The notes: generated by a model not told the origin, from the sequence alone. Numbered from the stretch's first letter, positions 22,125-32,745 are shown. The stretch: DNA of 64,000 nt from Orientallactaga sibirica (GCA_036365145.1 JAEOAD010002182.1:372001-436000), one strand, 5' to 3'. Numbers and translations are program-made.

Positions 22125-22330
22125 TTCTTTTTGATGTTTTATTTTTTCAACTTTTTAAAAATTATGGTTACACAGTGATAGCACAAGCTATCTTAACCAG
22201 TTTAAAGTGTATTCAGTGCCACCATCTGCTCAGTGTTGCATACCACCACTATCTAATTCTAGAAGGGCTCATTGTCCTGGAAGGACACGGCTCTGTTCAT
22301 TTTAAATAGCTAATACATTTGTATGATTCA
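22125..22330 (-). mobile_element. L1M LINE 3' UTR fragment
   Basis: TTAACCAGTTTAAAGTGTATTCAGTGCC and TACCACCACTATCTAATTC are antisense L1M 3' UTR words. Confidence 0.7.
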
Positions 22331-22562
22331 AAGGCCAAAATTATTAGAAAATCTCCTTTGCTGTGTCTGTTCTGGTTTGTCTAGTTCCCAATTTGGCCCT
22401 GGAGTGACTTTCACAAGCCATAGTGCCATTTCTTTATGCTTTACAGTCATCACTCTGTACCTGTGGAGACCAGTTCTGTGAGTCACCATCACCATCACCA
22501 CCACCACCACAACTGAAGACACTAAAATCTGAGGACGCTCAAGCCCTTCTTATAAAATGTCA

Positions 22563-22668
22563 TACTGGGGATAGAAAGAGATGGATCAATGGTAAAGGTT
22601 TGCTTCCCTGCAAAGCCTAATGACCTGAGTTTGATTCCCCAGTGCCCACATAAAGCCAGGTGTACAAC
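22563..22668 (+). mobile_element. B2-type SINE, 5' half only
   Basis: GGGGATAGAAAGAGATGGATCAATGG to GCCCACATAAAGCCAGG; 3' half absent. Confidence 0.7.
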
Positions 22669-22734
22669 TCCTTTTTAGAATTTGCCCAACTGTTGAAAAA
22701 TAACTTTCTTTCCTCTCTGGAGAAATAGGAGCTA

Positions 22735-22975
22735 AACTGTTTTGCCCACAGTGGTCCGCAACCATGGACTCAATATCAAAGTGACAGATAACAAGAGAAT
22801 GAATTCAACCCAAAGATAGACACAGAGACAAGAGACAGAGAGGGATGCCATGGGTGGTCCTGAAGCCAGCTGTTCCTGAGGCCCCGTCATTTCCACAGAT
22901 ATGCCTACCAACTAACAGCCTGTTCTGTTTGGCTAATTAGACTTTCTATCTCTTGCCACCAAAAGTCCTGACAAG
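22735..22975 (+). mobile_element. Old ERVL-type LTR fragment
   Basis: CCTGAAGCCAGCTGTTCCTGAGGC and CTATCTCTTGCCACCAAAAGTCCTGACAA resemble the LTR family also at 27835 and 60780 (R/U5-like ending). Confidence 0.45.
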
Positions 22976-23221
22976 TGCCCTGTCTATTTGGCTACAATAT
23001 AGGGGAATAGAACAGATAAATGCAGATATGAATATGTGGGGTGGGGAACTTGCACAGGAAAAGAAAACAAAAAGAAGACATATTAAATGTGAACAGTTAT
23101 TGTTTCTACATACCATCACAATATGGGATTGCAGATAATTTTTATTTTAATCTTTGTACTTTTTTGTCTTTTTCAAATATTCTTCAAGGAACAGAGATTT
23201 TAAAACATAATACACACTTAA

Positions 23222-23335
23222 GCCAGGCATGGTGGTGCATGCCTTTAATCCCAGCACTCAGGAGGCTGAAGTAAGAAGATCATAGTGAGTTCAAGGCCAG
23301 CCTGGGCTAGAATGAGACCTGACCTCATGTATGTA
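23222..23335 (+). mobile_element. B1 SINE, shortened
   Basis: Loses the ACTACATAGTGAATTCC segment; its tail is replaced by an ACGT/ATGT microsatellite. Confidence 0.85.
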
Positions 23336-23387
23336 TGAATGTACGTACGTACGTACGTACGTACGTATGTATGTATGTATGTATGAA
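23336..23387. repeat. (ACGT)n(ATGT)n microsatellite
   Basis: About six tandem self-complementary ACGT units (23341-23366) followed by about five ATGT units. Confidence 0.95.
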
Positions 23388-23389
23388 TA

Positions 23390-23921
23390 ATACACATTTC
23401 TTTAAAAACTCAGAATGGTAGGAAGAAGCCTAGAGTGCACTCAGAGGAGGGCTCTGAGCCCTATTATGTTAGAACAGCCCAGAAGCCCCTTTTGAGGGCT
23501 GCTCAGGTCAAGCTCAGGGTAGACTAGCAGGTCATAGCACTTGGTGGAGGCTGTCCACGAGCCCTCACTGCAGCAGAGGGCATTGCCCAGATGAAAGGAT
23601 GGCTCACATGAGGCAGCTCAGGACCTCTGTACCTGTTCCCTGGACCTGACCATACCCAGCCATACATGCCCATAAGCGGGGTATAAGCTGGGCCCTTGGG
23701 ACTCTTCCACTTTACAACATGAGCTCTTAGTAAAGGGAGAACTATGGCTTTCATGGGGTCTTCAAAGCACATGGACTCCAAATACACCTTGGGCACCACT
23801 CCTGCCCGGCCACCATCACATCTTCAAGCATTACAGATGCCATTTTATTCTGCTTTACACATAAAGGTTCTGAATAATGTTTGTTTGGGTTCTTTTGTTT
23901 TGTCTTCACCATTTAAGTCCC
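23390..23921. other. Unique noncoding sequence
   Basis: Nothing recognised. Confidence 0.4.
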
Positions 23922-23924
23922 CCT

Positions 23925-24250
23925 TTTATGTGTGTGCATGTGTATTCATATTTATGGGCTCATATGTGTGTGTGAATGCATTTAGAAGCCAAAGGTTGAC
24001 ATCAAGTGTCTTCCTCAATTGCTCTCCGACTTTTTTTTTTTTTTTTTTTTTGAGACAGATCTTTCCCTGAACCTAGAGCTTACTGATTCAGCTAGACTAG
24101 ATAGCTAGCAAGTCTGGTGGGGAGGGGTCCTCCTTTCTCCATTGTCCCAGGGCTGGATTATAAGTGCACACCACCATACCTGAGGATCCAAACTCATGTC
24201 CTCATGCTTGCATAGCAAACACTTCACTCACAGAGACATCTTCCCACCCC
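23925..24250 (-). mobile_element. B4 SINE
   Basis: Antisense B4: TG-rich 3' tail and GAAGCCAAAGGTTGACATCAAGTG, T tract, GATCCAAACTCATGTCCTCATGC and an ID-type head ending CATCTTCCCACCCC. Confidence 0.8.
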
Positions 24251-24257
24251 ATCCCAA

Positions 24258-24421
24258 TCACTGTTTTTATTTGTGTTCGTGCATGTGAAGGGGCACATCA
24301 GAGTCTCTTGCCACTGTAAATGAATTCCCATCAGCTTTATATGGGTAACTGGGGATTAAATCCAAAGCATCTTGCTTTGTAAGCAAGCTCCTTTAACTGC
24401 TGAGCCATTTCGCCAGCCCCT
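24258..24421 (-). mobile_element. B2-type SINE, old
   Basis: CTTGCCACTGTAAATGAATTCC and TGAGCCATTTCGCCAGCCCC; CT tract absent. Confidence 0.75.
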
Positions 24422-24431
24422 CAGCCACTTT

Positions 24432-24647
24432 TTTTTTTCAATTTTTATTTATTTATTTGCAAGCAGAGAGAGAGAGAGAGACAGAAGAGAGGCAGACACA
24501 GAGAGGATGGGCACGCCAGGGCCTCTAGCAGATGCCCCTCATGCATCTGGCTTACGTGGGTCCTGCAGAATCGAACTGGGATCCTTTGGCTTCGCTGGCA
24601 AACACCTTAACCACTAAGCCATTTCTCCAGCCACCCCCTCTGCCCCG
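24432..24647 (-). mobile_element. B2-type SINE with target duplication
   Basis: Flanked by CCTCAGCCACTTT (24419-24431 and 24648-24660). Deleted between CTCTAGC and CATGCATCTGG. Confidence 0.9.
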
Positions 24648-24652
24648 CCTCA

Positions 24653-24840
24653 GCCACTTTGAAGTGTGTAATGCACTGGAAATCACAGTGTGGTGAAGCC
24701 ACCACCACCTATTTCCAGAACTTTTCCATCATCTAAAACAGAAACTCTTTACACATTCAATAACACACAACCCCTCCAGACATTGGTTGCCACTCTTTTA
24801 TTTCCTGTCTCTATCAATTTGCCTCATCCAGGTATCTCAC
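24653..24840 (-). mobile_element. L1M LINE 3' UTR, part 1
   Basis: CACCACCTATTTCCAGAACTTTTCC, AAACAGAAACTCTTTACAC and TCCTGTCTCTATCAATTTGCC are antisense L1M 3' UTR text; broken by an LTR at about 24841. Confidence 0.85.
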
Positions 24841-25176
24841 AGGAGTATTCTGTAAACTGAATGGTTATGTATAGCCCAAGTCCATAGAGAGTTCCTACCT
24901 CCACAGAGGGACCGTCTTAGGAGGTGAGGCCTTCCGGAGACAATTAGGTCATGAGGTAGAACTCTCCTGAATGGGCTCAATTCCTTTATACAGGAGGCCC
25001 TGCAAGTTAGATGAGCACAAAATAAGAAGATGGCTGCCTCTGGACCAGGCAAGCACCCTCACCAGGTGCCTGACAGTTGAATTCTCTCAGCCCCTAGATA
25101 GCAATAAATCCATGTTTGGGGTTTAAACTACCAAGTCTCTGGTTGCTTGTTAGAGCAACCAGAACACAGTAAGACA
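24841..25176 (+). mobile_element. ERVL-MaLR solo LTR inside the L1M
   Basis: GGAGGTGAGGCC, ACAATTAGGTCATGAGG, CTCTCCTGAATGGGCTC and a poly(A) signal AATAAA (about 25104) followed by AACTACCAAGTCTCTGG and AACACAGTAAGACA follow the MST/MLT1 layout. Confidence 0.75.
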
Positions 25177-25449
25177 GAGTGGAACCACATAGCATCTACC
25201 TATTTGCATTCGGCTCATTTCATTTGCCAGAATGTCCAGGTTTCCTCCATGCCACAGCTGAATTCCATTCTGCTTTATGACTGGAGACTATTCCACATTC
25301 TGCTTATCTGTCCATTGTTGAAAGATAGTCCTGTTGCTTCCACTCTGGGCTGTTGTGAATATTACTGCTATGAAAACTAGTAGCAATACCCGAGTCTCTA
25401 CTTTCAGTTCTTTATACTCAGCAATGGAATCACATTTGTTGACATGAGG
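25177..25449 (-). mobile_element. L1M LINE 3' UTR, part 2
   Basis: Resumes with GTGGAACCACATAG, then TGACTGGAGACTATTCCACATTC and GGGCTGTTGTGAATATTACTGCTATG. Confidence 0.85.
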
Positions 25450-26030
25450 GACTAGAGAGAGAGCTCACTGGGTCAAGCGCCTGCCTCCCACGCACAAGGA
25501 CCTAAATTTGATCTCCAGAACTCAGGGAAATGCTGAATGTAGTAGCACATGACTGGAATCCCACTCATCTGGGGATGTGGAAATAGGTGGGTCCCTGCAG
25601 CTCACTGGCCAGCTAGTCTAGTCTAATTGGTGAGCTGTACGCCAGTGAGAGACTATGTCTCAAAGGGAGAAGAAGGTGCTTCTAAGGGTGATAGCTGAGA
25701 GGCTGGAGTGATGGCTTAGTCATTAAGGCACTTGCCTGCAAAGCCTAATGACCCAGGTTCTATTCCCCAATACCCATGTAAGCCAGATGCACAAGGTAGT
25801 GCATGTGTCTGGATTTCATTTACAGTGGCTGGAGGCCCTTGCATACCCATTCTCTCCCTCCCTCCCCCCTTCACTTTCTCTATCTTTCATAAAAAAATAA
25901 AATATTTTTAAATGAATGACATCTGAGGTTATCCCCTAGCCTCCTCACACACAAACACACATGTGCACATGCACCCACATATACATGTACACACTTATAT
26001 ATACATGTATGCTCACATGCACAATAAACA
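25450..26030 (+). mobile_element. B4 SINE with nested B2
   Basis: ID-type head (GAGAGAGAGCTCACTGGGTCAAGCG), B1-like centre and a CA/TA-rich 3' tail (25940-26030), split by a B2 at 25699-25912. Flanks TTGTTGACATGA (25438-25449; 26037-26048) are a target duplication. Confidence 0.75.
25699..25912 (+). mobile_element. B2-type SINE nested in B4
   Basis: GAGGCTGGAGTGATGGCTTAG head, GGTTCTATTCCC B box, CCCTCCCCCC tract. Confidence 0.9.
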
Positions 26031-26071
26031 CACTCTTGTTGACATGAATAATCCCACTAAAGAACAAGTGG

Positions 26072-26310
26072 AGAGCTAGAGAGATGACTTAGCAGTTAAG
26101 ACACTTGCCTAGGGAAGCAAAGCCTAAGGACCCAGATTCGATTCCCCAGTATCCACATAAGCTAGATGCACAAGGTGGCACATGTCTGAAACTCATTTGC
26201 AGTGGCTGGAGGCCTTGGCATGCCCATTATCTCTATCTATCTATCTATCTACCTATCTCTTCCCTACCTGCCTCTCTCTCAAAAAAATAAAAATTTAAAA
26301 ATATTAAAGA
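26072..26310 (+). mobile_element. B2-type SINE
   Basis: AGCTAGAGAGATGACTTAG head, GATTCGATTCCC B box, (TATC)n in place of the CT tract. Confidence 0.9.
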
Positions 26311-26325
26311 CTTTTTTTTTTTAAA

Positions 26326-26463
26326 CTGGGCTTGTTGGCACATGCCTTTAATCCCAGTACTTGGGAGGCAGAAGTAGGAGGATCGCCTTGAGTTCGAGGC
26401 CACCCTGAGACTACATAGTGACTTCCAGGTCAGCCTGGGCTAGAGTGAAACCCTACCTCCAAA
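26326..26463 (+). mobile_element. B1 SINE
   Basis: TGGGCTTGTTGGCACATG head; tail runs into GAAA/GGAA repeats. Confidence 0.88.
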
Positions 26464-26580
26464 AACCAGAAAGCGAGAGAGCGAAAGAAAGAAAGAAAGA
26501 AAGAAAGAAAGGAAGGAAGGAAGGAAGGAAGGAAGGAAGGAAGGAAGGAAGGAAGGAAGGGAAAAAGAAAGAGCAAGCAA
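26464..26580. repeat. (GAAA)n(GGAA)n microsatellite
   Basis: Purine-only tract derived from the B1 tail. Confidence 0.93.
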
Positions 26581-26587
26581 GCAGGCA

Positions 26588-26765
26588 AGCTGGAGAGATG
26601 GCTTAGCAGTTGAAATACTTGCCTGCGAAGCCCAAGGATCCAGGTTTGATTCTCCAGGTCCCACGTAAGCCAGATGCACAAGGTGGTGCATGCACCTGGA
26701 GTTCATTTGCAGTGGCTGGAGGCCCTGGTGTGCCCATTCTCTCTCTCTCTCTCATAAATAAATGA
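26588..26765 (+). mobile_element. B2-type SINE
   Basis: AGCTGGAGAGATGGCTTAGCAG head; tail expanded into the next purine repeat. Confidence 0.9.
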
Positions 26766-26852
26766 AAGAGAAAGAAGGAAGGAAGGAAGGAAGGAAGGAA
26801 GGAAGGAAGGAAGGAAGGAAGGAAGGAAGGAAGGAAGGAAGGAAGGAAGGAC
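26766..26852. repeat. (GGAA)n microsatellite
   Basis: About 19 GGAA units from the B2 tail. Confidence 0.95.
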
Positions 26853-27834
26853 AAGTGGCAAGCATTCCTTAGCCCTAGCACCAGCAGCAAGGAGCATCAT
26901 ACACTTTGTGGATTATTTCACAGGGTGCTGCCTCTCTGGGCCTTCCTGTGAGGCTCCAGCTGCTCCTCTGCCTTCTGAAGCTGTGTTTTTACTATCTAGG
27001 GCTCCTTACCTCTCAGACCCTGAGACTTCTGCTGAGCCTGGCCCTCTAGCAGGAGAGCTGATCACACAGAGGCAGCCCAGTCTTCTCCAGGGCCTTGTGG
27101 TCATGAATGTACACTGACCAAGTGACTAGAAGGAACTCAGGGAATGCAGGCTTTCCTACCCACAATGCAAAAGAGGATAAAGAGGATTGGAGACATCACC
27201 AGGTCCCAGAGCTGAGGGTCCACCCCAGGGCCTGCTTGTCCCTTCAGCTGAGGTCAGTACAGTCCCATGTCTTGATGGCCTCAATGCTCAAGGTAGACTC
27301 AGGGAAAGGGGAAGCCAGGCAGTGGACTTACTCCTGAAAGTGGAGAAGCTAACCAGCTACACCCGCCAAGGTCAGAGAGGTCCTGAGCAGCACAGGAGGA
27401 GCATTGTGCACCTGAGAGAGACCCACACTGAGCCACCAGCCAAGTAAGCAAGGCTGAGCCAAGTCCAAGACCAACTACCAGCCAGGGCCAGAAGAAGGAA
27501 CAGCTGCCAGAATTCCATCCTACTCCACTCCCTCAGGCAACCCCTCCATCCTTCGTCCTCTGCCAAGCCACTCTCTCCCAGAGCCAGGAGTAGACATAGA
27601 TCCCACTCAGAAAACCCACAGCCCTTTCCACTAGCCAAAGCTTACCACCATGAACCATCCCTGAGACCTCTTCTGATGTTGTTAAGAGACAGACTTGCTC
27701 CTTCTTTCCAAATGCAGACTGTCATCTGTCTTTTCTACCTTTTGGGGTAAGTGACATGAGGATAAAGCCAACCCTGGAAGGACAGCCTTGTGATGGGAAG
27801 GGAAGCACTGTCCAAGGACAGCATTCAAGACCTG
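26853..27834. other. Unique noncoding sequence
   Basis: About 1 kb of GC-moderate DNA with no repeat recognised. Overlapping short frames in several phases argue against an exon. Confidence 0.4.
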
Positions 27835-27965
27835 GGTCCAGCCATGCCTGCCCCTGTCCCCTTCAACTTTCCAGTTACTCAAACCAAAGAAAAGAATTAT
27901 TTTTTTTCTTTACGCTAATTGGAACTGAGGTCTGCCACTTGCAACCAAAAGATTAGTGACTCGGT
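27835..27965 (+). mobile_element. Old ERVL-type LTR fragment
   Basis: GGGTCCAGCCATGCCTGCCCCTG and CTGCCACTTGCAACCAAAAGATTAGTGAC; same family as 22735 and 60780. Confidence 0.45.
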
Positions 27966-27979
27966 TAAAATACTAACCA

Positions 27980-28108
27980 GAACTAACATGGTAGCTCACA
28001 CCTATGATCCCAGCATTGAGGCAAAACAACTGCTACAGGTTGGAAGCTAGCTTGGGCTACAGAGTAAGTTCTAGGCCAGTACAGGCTATGGGGTAAGACT
28101 GTGTCAAA
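27980..28108 (+). mobile_element. Old B1-like SINE
   Basis: ACATGGTAGCTCACACCTATGATCCCAGC and a GACTGTGTCAAAAA end. Confidence 0.65.
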
Positions 28109-28111
28109 AAT

Positions 28112-28470
28112 CCAATTAAGGGTAGAGAAATGGCTCCGTGGTTAAGGGCCCTTCCTGAGCAAGCATGAGGGCCTGAAGGGGCCTGAGCCTATCTGAATTC
28201 CAGTCTCCAGAACCCACAACCCACCATAAACAGCTGGATGTGGTCACACATCTGCAGAGACGGGAGAGTCACTTGGGCTGGCAAACAGCAAGCTCCAAAC
28301 TCATTAATGACTCCATCACAAGGAAAAACAAGTGGGTGAGTAATGGAGGGACATCTGGTGGTCATCTCTGGCCCTCCCAAGCAAGCCCACAGATGACTGC
28401 AGGCAAGTGCACAGGACATCACATCAGCACATACATGTGCATCCACCACACACCATACATACCAAAAAAA
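28112..28470 (+). mobile_element. B4 SINE
   Basis: GGTAGAGAAATGGCTCCGTGG head, internal GAGACGGGAGAGTCACTTGGGCTGGC, and a CACATACATGTGCATCC-type tail. Confidence 0.65.
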
Positions 28471-28478
28471 CAAAAACA

Positions 28479-28640
28479 GCCAGGCATGATGGTGCACACC
28501 TTTAATCCCAGCACTTGGGAGGCAGAGGTAGGAGGATCGCTGTGTGCTCGAGGCCAGCCTAAAACTACAGAATGAGCTAGAGTGAGACTTAAAAAAAACT
28601 ACAGAATGAACTAGAGTGAGATTTAAAAAAGTTTTTAAAT
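28479..28640 (+). mobile_element. B1 SINE with duplicated 3' end
   Basis: The segment ACTACAGAATGAGCTAGAGTGAGA and the A run occur twice in tandem (about 28563 and 28599). Confidence 0.85.
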
Positions 28641-28653
28641 TAAAAAATAAATA

Positions 28654-28795
28654 GCTGGGCATGGTAGTGCACACCTTTAATCCCAGCACTAGGGAGGCAG
28701 AGGTAGGAGGATTGCTGTGAGTTCGAGGCCACCCTGACACAACATAGTGAATTCCAGATCAGCCTGGGCTAGAATAAGACCCTACCTTGAAAAAC
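28654..28795 (+). mobile_element. B1 SINE
   Basis: GCTGGGCATGGTAGTGCACACC head; (AAAT)n tail. Confidence 0.9.
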
Positions 28796-28814
28796 CATTA
28801 AATAAATAAATAAT

Positions 28815-28925
28815 AGCCAAGCATGGTGGTGCATGCCTTTAATCCCAGCACTGAGGCTAAAGTAGAAAGATTACTGTGAGTTCAAGGTCAGCCTGGGATA
28901 CAGTGAGATCCTGCTTCAAAAATAA
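28815..28925 (+). mobile_element. B1 SINE, shortened
   Basis: GCCAAGCATGGTGGTGCATGCC head; lacks part of the CACTTGGGAGG and CTACATAG segments. Confidence 0.85.
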
Positions 28926-28935
28926 TAACAATAGC

Positions 28936-29080
28936 AGCCAGGCGTGGTGGCGCACGCCTTTAATCCCAGCACTCGGGAGGCAGAGGTAGGAGGATCGCCG
29001 AGAGTTCGAGGCCACCCTGAGACAACATAGTTAATTCCAGGTCAGCCTGGACTAGAGTGAAACCCTACCTCGAAAAACCA
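28936..29080 (+). mobile_element. B1 SINE, young-looking
   Basis: GCCAGGCGTGGTGGCGCACG retains most CpGs, suggesting a recent copy. Confidence 0.92.
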
Positions 29081-29124
29081 AAACAAAAATAATAATGATA
29101 ATAATAACAACAACAACAACAATA

Positions 29125-29350
29125 GGGCTGGAGAGATGGCTTAGCGGTTAAGGCATTTGCCTACAAAACCAAAGGACCCTGGTTCAAATCTCCAGGTCCC
29201 ACGAAAACCAGATGCACATGGTGGCACATGCATCTGGAGATCATTGGCAGTGGCTAGAGGCCCTGGTGTGCCCATTCTCACTCTCCCTCTTTTTCTCTCC
29301 CTCTGTCTCTGATAAATAAATAAATAAAAATAAAATCTTTAAAAAATAAT
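29125..29350 (+). mobile_element. B2-type SINE
   Basis: GGGCTGGAGAGATGGCTTAGCGG head; inserted at an AATAATAATA-rich site shared with its neighbours. Confidence 0.92.
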
Positions 29351-29359
29351 AATAATAGG

Positions 29360-29511
29360 GCCGGGCATGGTGGCACACGCCTTTAATCCCAGTATTCAGG
29401 AGGCACAGGTAGGAGGATCGCCATGAGTTCAAGGCCACCATGAGACTACATAGTCAATTCCAGGTCAGCCTGGACTAGAGTGAGACTCTACCTCGAAAAA
29501 AAAAAAAAAAC
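29360..29511 (+). mobile_element. B1 SINE
   Basis: GCCGGGCATGGTGGCACACG head, A16 tail. Confidence 0.92.
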
Positions 29512-29526
29512 AAATAATAATAATAA

Positions 29527-29733
29527 TTTTTTATTTTATTATTTGAAAGCAGAGAGAGAGAGACAAAAAGAGAGAAAGAGTTAGTGTGCCAGGGCCTCCA
29601 GCCACTGCAAACCAACTCCAGATGCATGTCCAACATTATGCATCTGCCTTTATGTGAGTTCTGGGGAATCAAGCTTGGGTCATTTGGCTTTGCAGACAAG
29701 CACCTTAACTGCTAAGCCATTTCTCCAGCCCCC
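29527..29733 (-). mobile_element. B2-type SINE
   Basis: Antisense; ends AAGCCATTTCTCCAGCCCCC. Last of a run of six SINEs from 28479. Confidence 0.9.
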
Positions 29734-29980
29734 AATAATTTTAAAATCTAAATAATAAATACTTGGGAGACCACTCCCCTTCCTAATGAACTGACAACAG
29801 CTACAGCTTTGCTAGGGAAGTGTCATTCTCTTCTGTGGCATAGCCACTAGTAAGACATGAGGACTACAGGGAGACTGAGGGACATAAGGGAGGGTAAGAT
29901 GGGCAATATATGATTAAAATATAATATATATAAATGAAAATATCCAAAAATAATCTGGAAAAATGAAAAATAAGTAAATT
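29734..29980. other. Unassigned AT-rich sequence
   Basis: The GACATAAGGGAGGGTAAGATGGGCAATATATG stretch and the A-rich end could be a lineage-specific L1 3' end; not certain. Confidence 0.3.
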
Positions 29981-29982
29981 CT

Positions 29983-30238
29983 GGCTGGGGAGATGGCTCA
30001 TCAGTTAAAAGCACTTGTTTGCAAAGCTTGGATGGCCTGGGCTCAATTCCCCAGTACCCACATAAAGCCAGAGCCAGATGCACAAAGTGGCCCAGGAGTT
30101 TGGAGTTCGTCTGCAGTGGCAAGAGGCCCTGACATGCCATTCTCATTTATTCATATTCTCTCTCTCTCTCCTGTCTCTCCTTCCTTCCCTCCCTCTCTCT
30201 TTCATTTAAATAAATAAAAATATTTAAAATTAATGAGT
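29983..30238 (+). mobile_element. B2-type SINE
   Basis: GGCTGGGGAGATGGCTCATCAG head; an extra GCCAGA unit before GATGCAC. Confidence 0.9.
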
Positions 30239-30287
30239 AAATACATAAATAACCAATCACAAGCAGTCATTTAGAAGGGACTATCTA

Positions 30288-30448
30288 GGGGCTGGAGAGA
30301 TGGCTTAGCGGTTAAGGCATTTGTCTGCAAAGCCAAAGGATCCCAGTTCAATTCTCCAGGACCCACGTGAGCCAGATGCACAATGGGGCACATGCATCTG
30401 GAGTTCGTTCACAGTAGCTGGAGGGCCTGGCACACCCATTCCTTCTCA

Positions 30449-30482
<34 letters not shown>

Positions 30483-30530
30483 GCCTCTTCTTCTCTCTCA
30501 AATAAATAAATAAAATTTTTTTTTAAAAAA
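30288..30530 (+). mobile_element. B2-type SINE
   Basis: Preceded by target copy 1, AGAAGGGACTATCTA (30273-30287). (CT)n and AAATAAATAAA tail. Confidence 0.92.
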
Positions 30531-30542
30531 AAGAAGGTACTA

Positions 30543-30705
30543 GCCAGGCGTGGTGGCACATGCCTTTAATCCCAGCACTCGGGAGGCAGAGGTAGGAGGA
30601 TCGCCATGAGCTTGAGGCCACCCTGTGACTACATAGTGAATTCCAGGTCAGCCTGGGCCAGAGTGAAACCCTACCTCGAAAAACCAAAAAAAAAAAAAAA
30701 AAAAA
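30543..30705 (+). mobile_element. B1 SINE
   Basis: Between target copies 2 (AGAAGGTACTA, 30532-30542) and 3 (AGAAGGTACTATCTA, 30717-30731). A18 tail. Confidence 0.92.
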
Positions 30706-30869
30706 GAAGAAGAAGAAGAAGGTACTATCTACCACCCTTCCAAGACAAAGATCATGTAGCCTCTGCTTAATGGAATATAAAGTATTCACACTGCTCTGGG
30801 ATGCTCCTGGGAGGGACAAACTGCCATGTGCCTTACATGTACATTAGAGGAGGAAGAGAAGCCTTCCAC

Positions 30870-31530
30870 TGCCCAAGCCAGCCTTCCTTCCCTGACATTC
30901 ACTACCAGTCACACCACACCCTCAAGCCACTCTGACAATCTCACCTCCAGTACTCCCCAGAATGAAGTCCACACTCCAGTCAAACCAAGATCTGAAAGGA
31001 CAACTGCCTTTCCTACCTCCATTCCTTTGCTGATGCTTGTCTCCTTTAGCCAGAACACACCCCCCCCACTCTATCACTCCCTTTGGAAATTCTGTCCAAG
31101 TCCTCATGGCCCACCTCCAATGCCACCAACTCCACACAACCTTCCTTGGATGCCCCCCTTACTTTTTTTAAAGATCTTGTTTATTTTTATTTATTTGAGA
31201 GCAACAGACAGTCAGAGAAAGAGGCAGAGAGAGAGAGAGAGAGAATGGGCGCACCCAGGTCCTCCAGCCACTGCAAACGAACCCTAGATGCATGTGCCAC
31301 CTTTGTGCATCTGGTTTACATGGGTACTGGGGAATCAAGCCTCGAACCGGGGTCTTTAGGCTTCACAGGCCAGCGCTTGACCGCTAAGTCATCTCTCCAG
31401 CCCACCCCCCTAACTTTTGACCTCCCAGGCATCCCTTCTCCAGCACCCACCCACCCTCTTTTGCCTTGGGTCCTCGTGACATAGCTGTTCTCTACTGCTT
31501 GAGTTGGGGACAGGGTGTTAATGATCCCCG
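30870..31530 (+). mobile_element. L2 LINE remnant, split
   Basis: CCTCATGGCCCACCTCCAATGCCACC and CTTCCTTGGATGCCCCCC are L2-like; an inverted B2 interrupts at 31167-31404. Confidence 0.5.
31167..31404 (-). mobile_element. B2-type SINE
   Basis: Flanked by CCCCCTTACTTTT (about 31155) and CCCCCTAACTTTT (about 31406). TCGAACCGGGGTC B box intact. Confidence 0.92.
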
Positions 31531-32324
31531 TGCACTCCATCATGGGCTACCTGACACAAACTTGCATTCTACAAATGCCAACAGGGAACAGCATGCAGAT
31601 GAATGTTGGGAATTCACCCCAATTCCATGCAGGACTGCACCTGAATTTTGACGGATGCTGCAGAGACCTGGCAGCACTTTCCAGAAGGGGAGTGTGGTAC
31701 AGAGGAACAGAGATGTGGAGCCAGGTGTCTCTGTTCCCATCACTTGCCCCACAGCCTGTGTCCAGCCTGCACATGGCCATACCCTTGAGAGACCTTCTTG
31801 GTTATCAGTCTTGGACCTTTGTTGATGTCACACTCAAAAACCCTTCCTGGCACACTGGCAGATCTGTTTCAGTTACCTCTTGACTTACAAACTACTTCTG
31901 CCTTTGCATCTTGGATTAAATCTTATTGAAATAAATGTCCTTTTAAAATATAGATGGTGTGGGTAACTAGACTGCTGCCAGGATCTTCCTCAGCACAACT
32001 AGAAGAAAGAATTTCTATCTAATTAATGAGGACAGCTGCCTGAGCAACCAGGATGACCTTCAATCATCTGAAGCTATCAGAATACACCCTTCCCCAACTG
32101 GATTCTCCTTCACCCACAAGAACAGCCCAACTGCCTTGGGCACCTGATAGTCCCTCCCTCAAAAAACATTGGGCATGTGCTCGGGTGCCACAGGTCTCAA
32201 GGTTAGGAGGTTCTGTCATACACCCACTCTCCTCCAGCTGCATTTACAATCTCCTTTCTAAATAGTGAAAGCCAAGTGCAAAGCTTGGTACCTTAGCCGG
32301 GGTTGTCCCACACAAGGAAGACTT
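31531..32324. other. Unique noncoding sequence
   Basis: No repeat recognised. Frames at 31515-31883 (+) and 31540-31780 (-) overlap and lack domains. Confidence 0.4.
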
Positions 32325-32745
32325 AGAATTCAGCATCAGTTGGCTTGAATCTCAGCACTACCACATAAGCTGGGTGGCGTTGGAAATGCTCCCCCATTTG
32401 AACCTAAGCTTTTCCCTCTATGAAAAATGGAGATGTTGGGCTAGAGAAATGGCTTAGTGGTTAAGGCACTGCCTGCAAAGCCTAAGGACCCAGGTTTGCT
32501 TCACAAGGACCCATGTAAGTAAGCCAGATGCGCAAGGTGGCACATGCCTCTGGAGTTCATTTGCAGAGGCTAGAGGTCCTGGTGTGCCTATTCTCTCTCT
32601 CTACCTGCCTCTCTCTCTCATATAATAGATAAATAAAAATAAAATTTTAAAAAACGTTTAAAAAAAAGAAAGAAAAATGGAGATGTTGATAATAAGTGAT
32701 GTGCAGGAGTTGAAATGAAGTGAGGCCCAGGTGCCAGCTCCGTGA
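32325..32745 (+). mobile_element. MIR SINE split by a B2
   Basis: GGCTTGAATCTCAGCACTACCAC, TTTCCCTCTATGAAAAATGGAGATG, then TGATAATAAGTGATGTG after the insertion: sense MIR order. Confidence 0.8.
32439..32671 (+). mobile_element. B2-type SINE with perfect 17-bp target duplication
   Basis: GAAAAATGGAGATGTTG is found intact at 32422-32438 and 32672-32688, exactly bounding the insertion. Confidence 0.95.
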
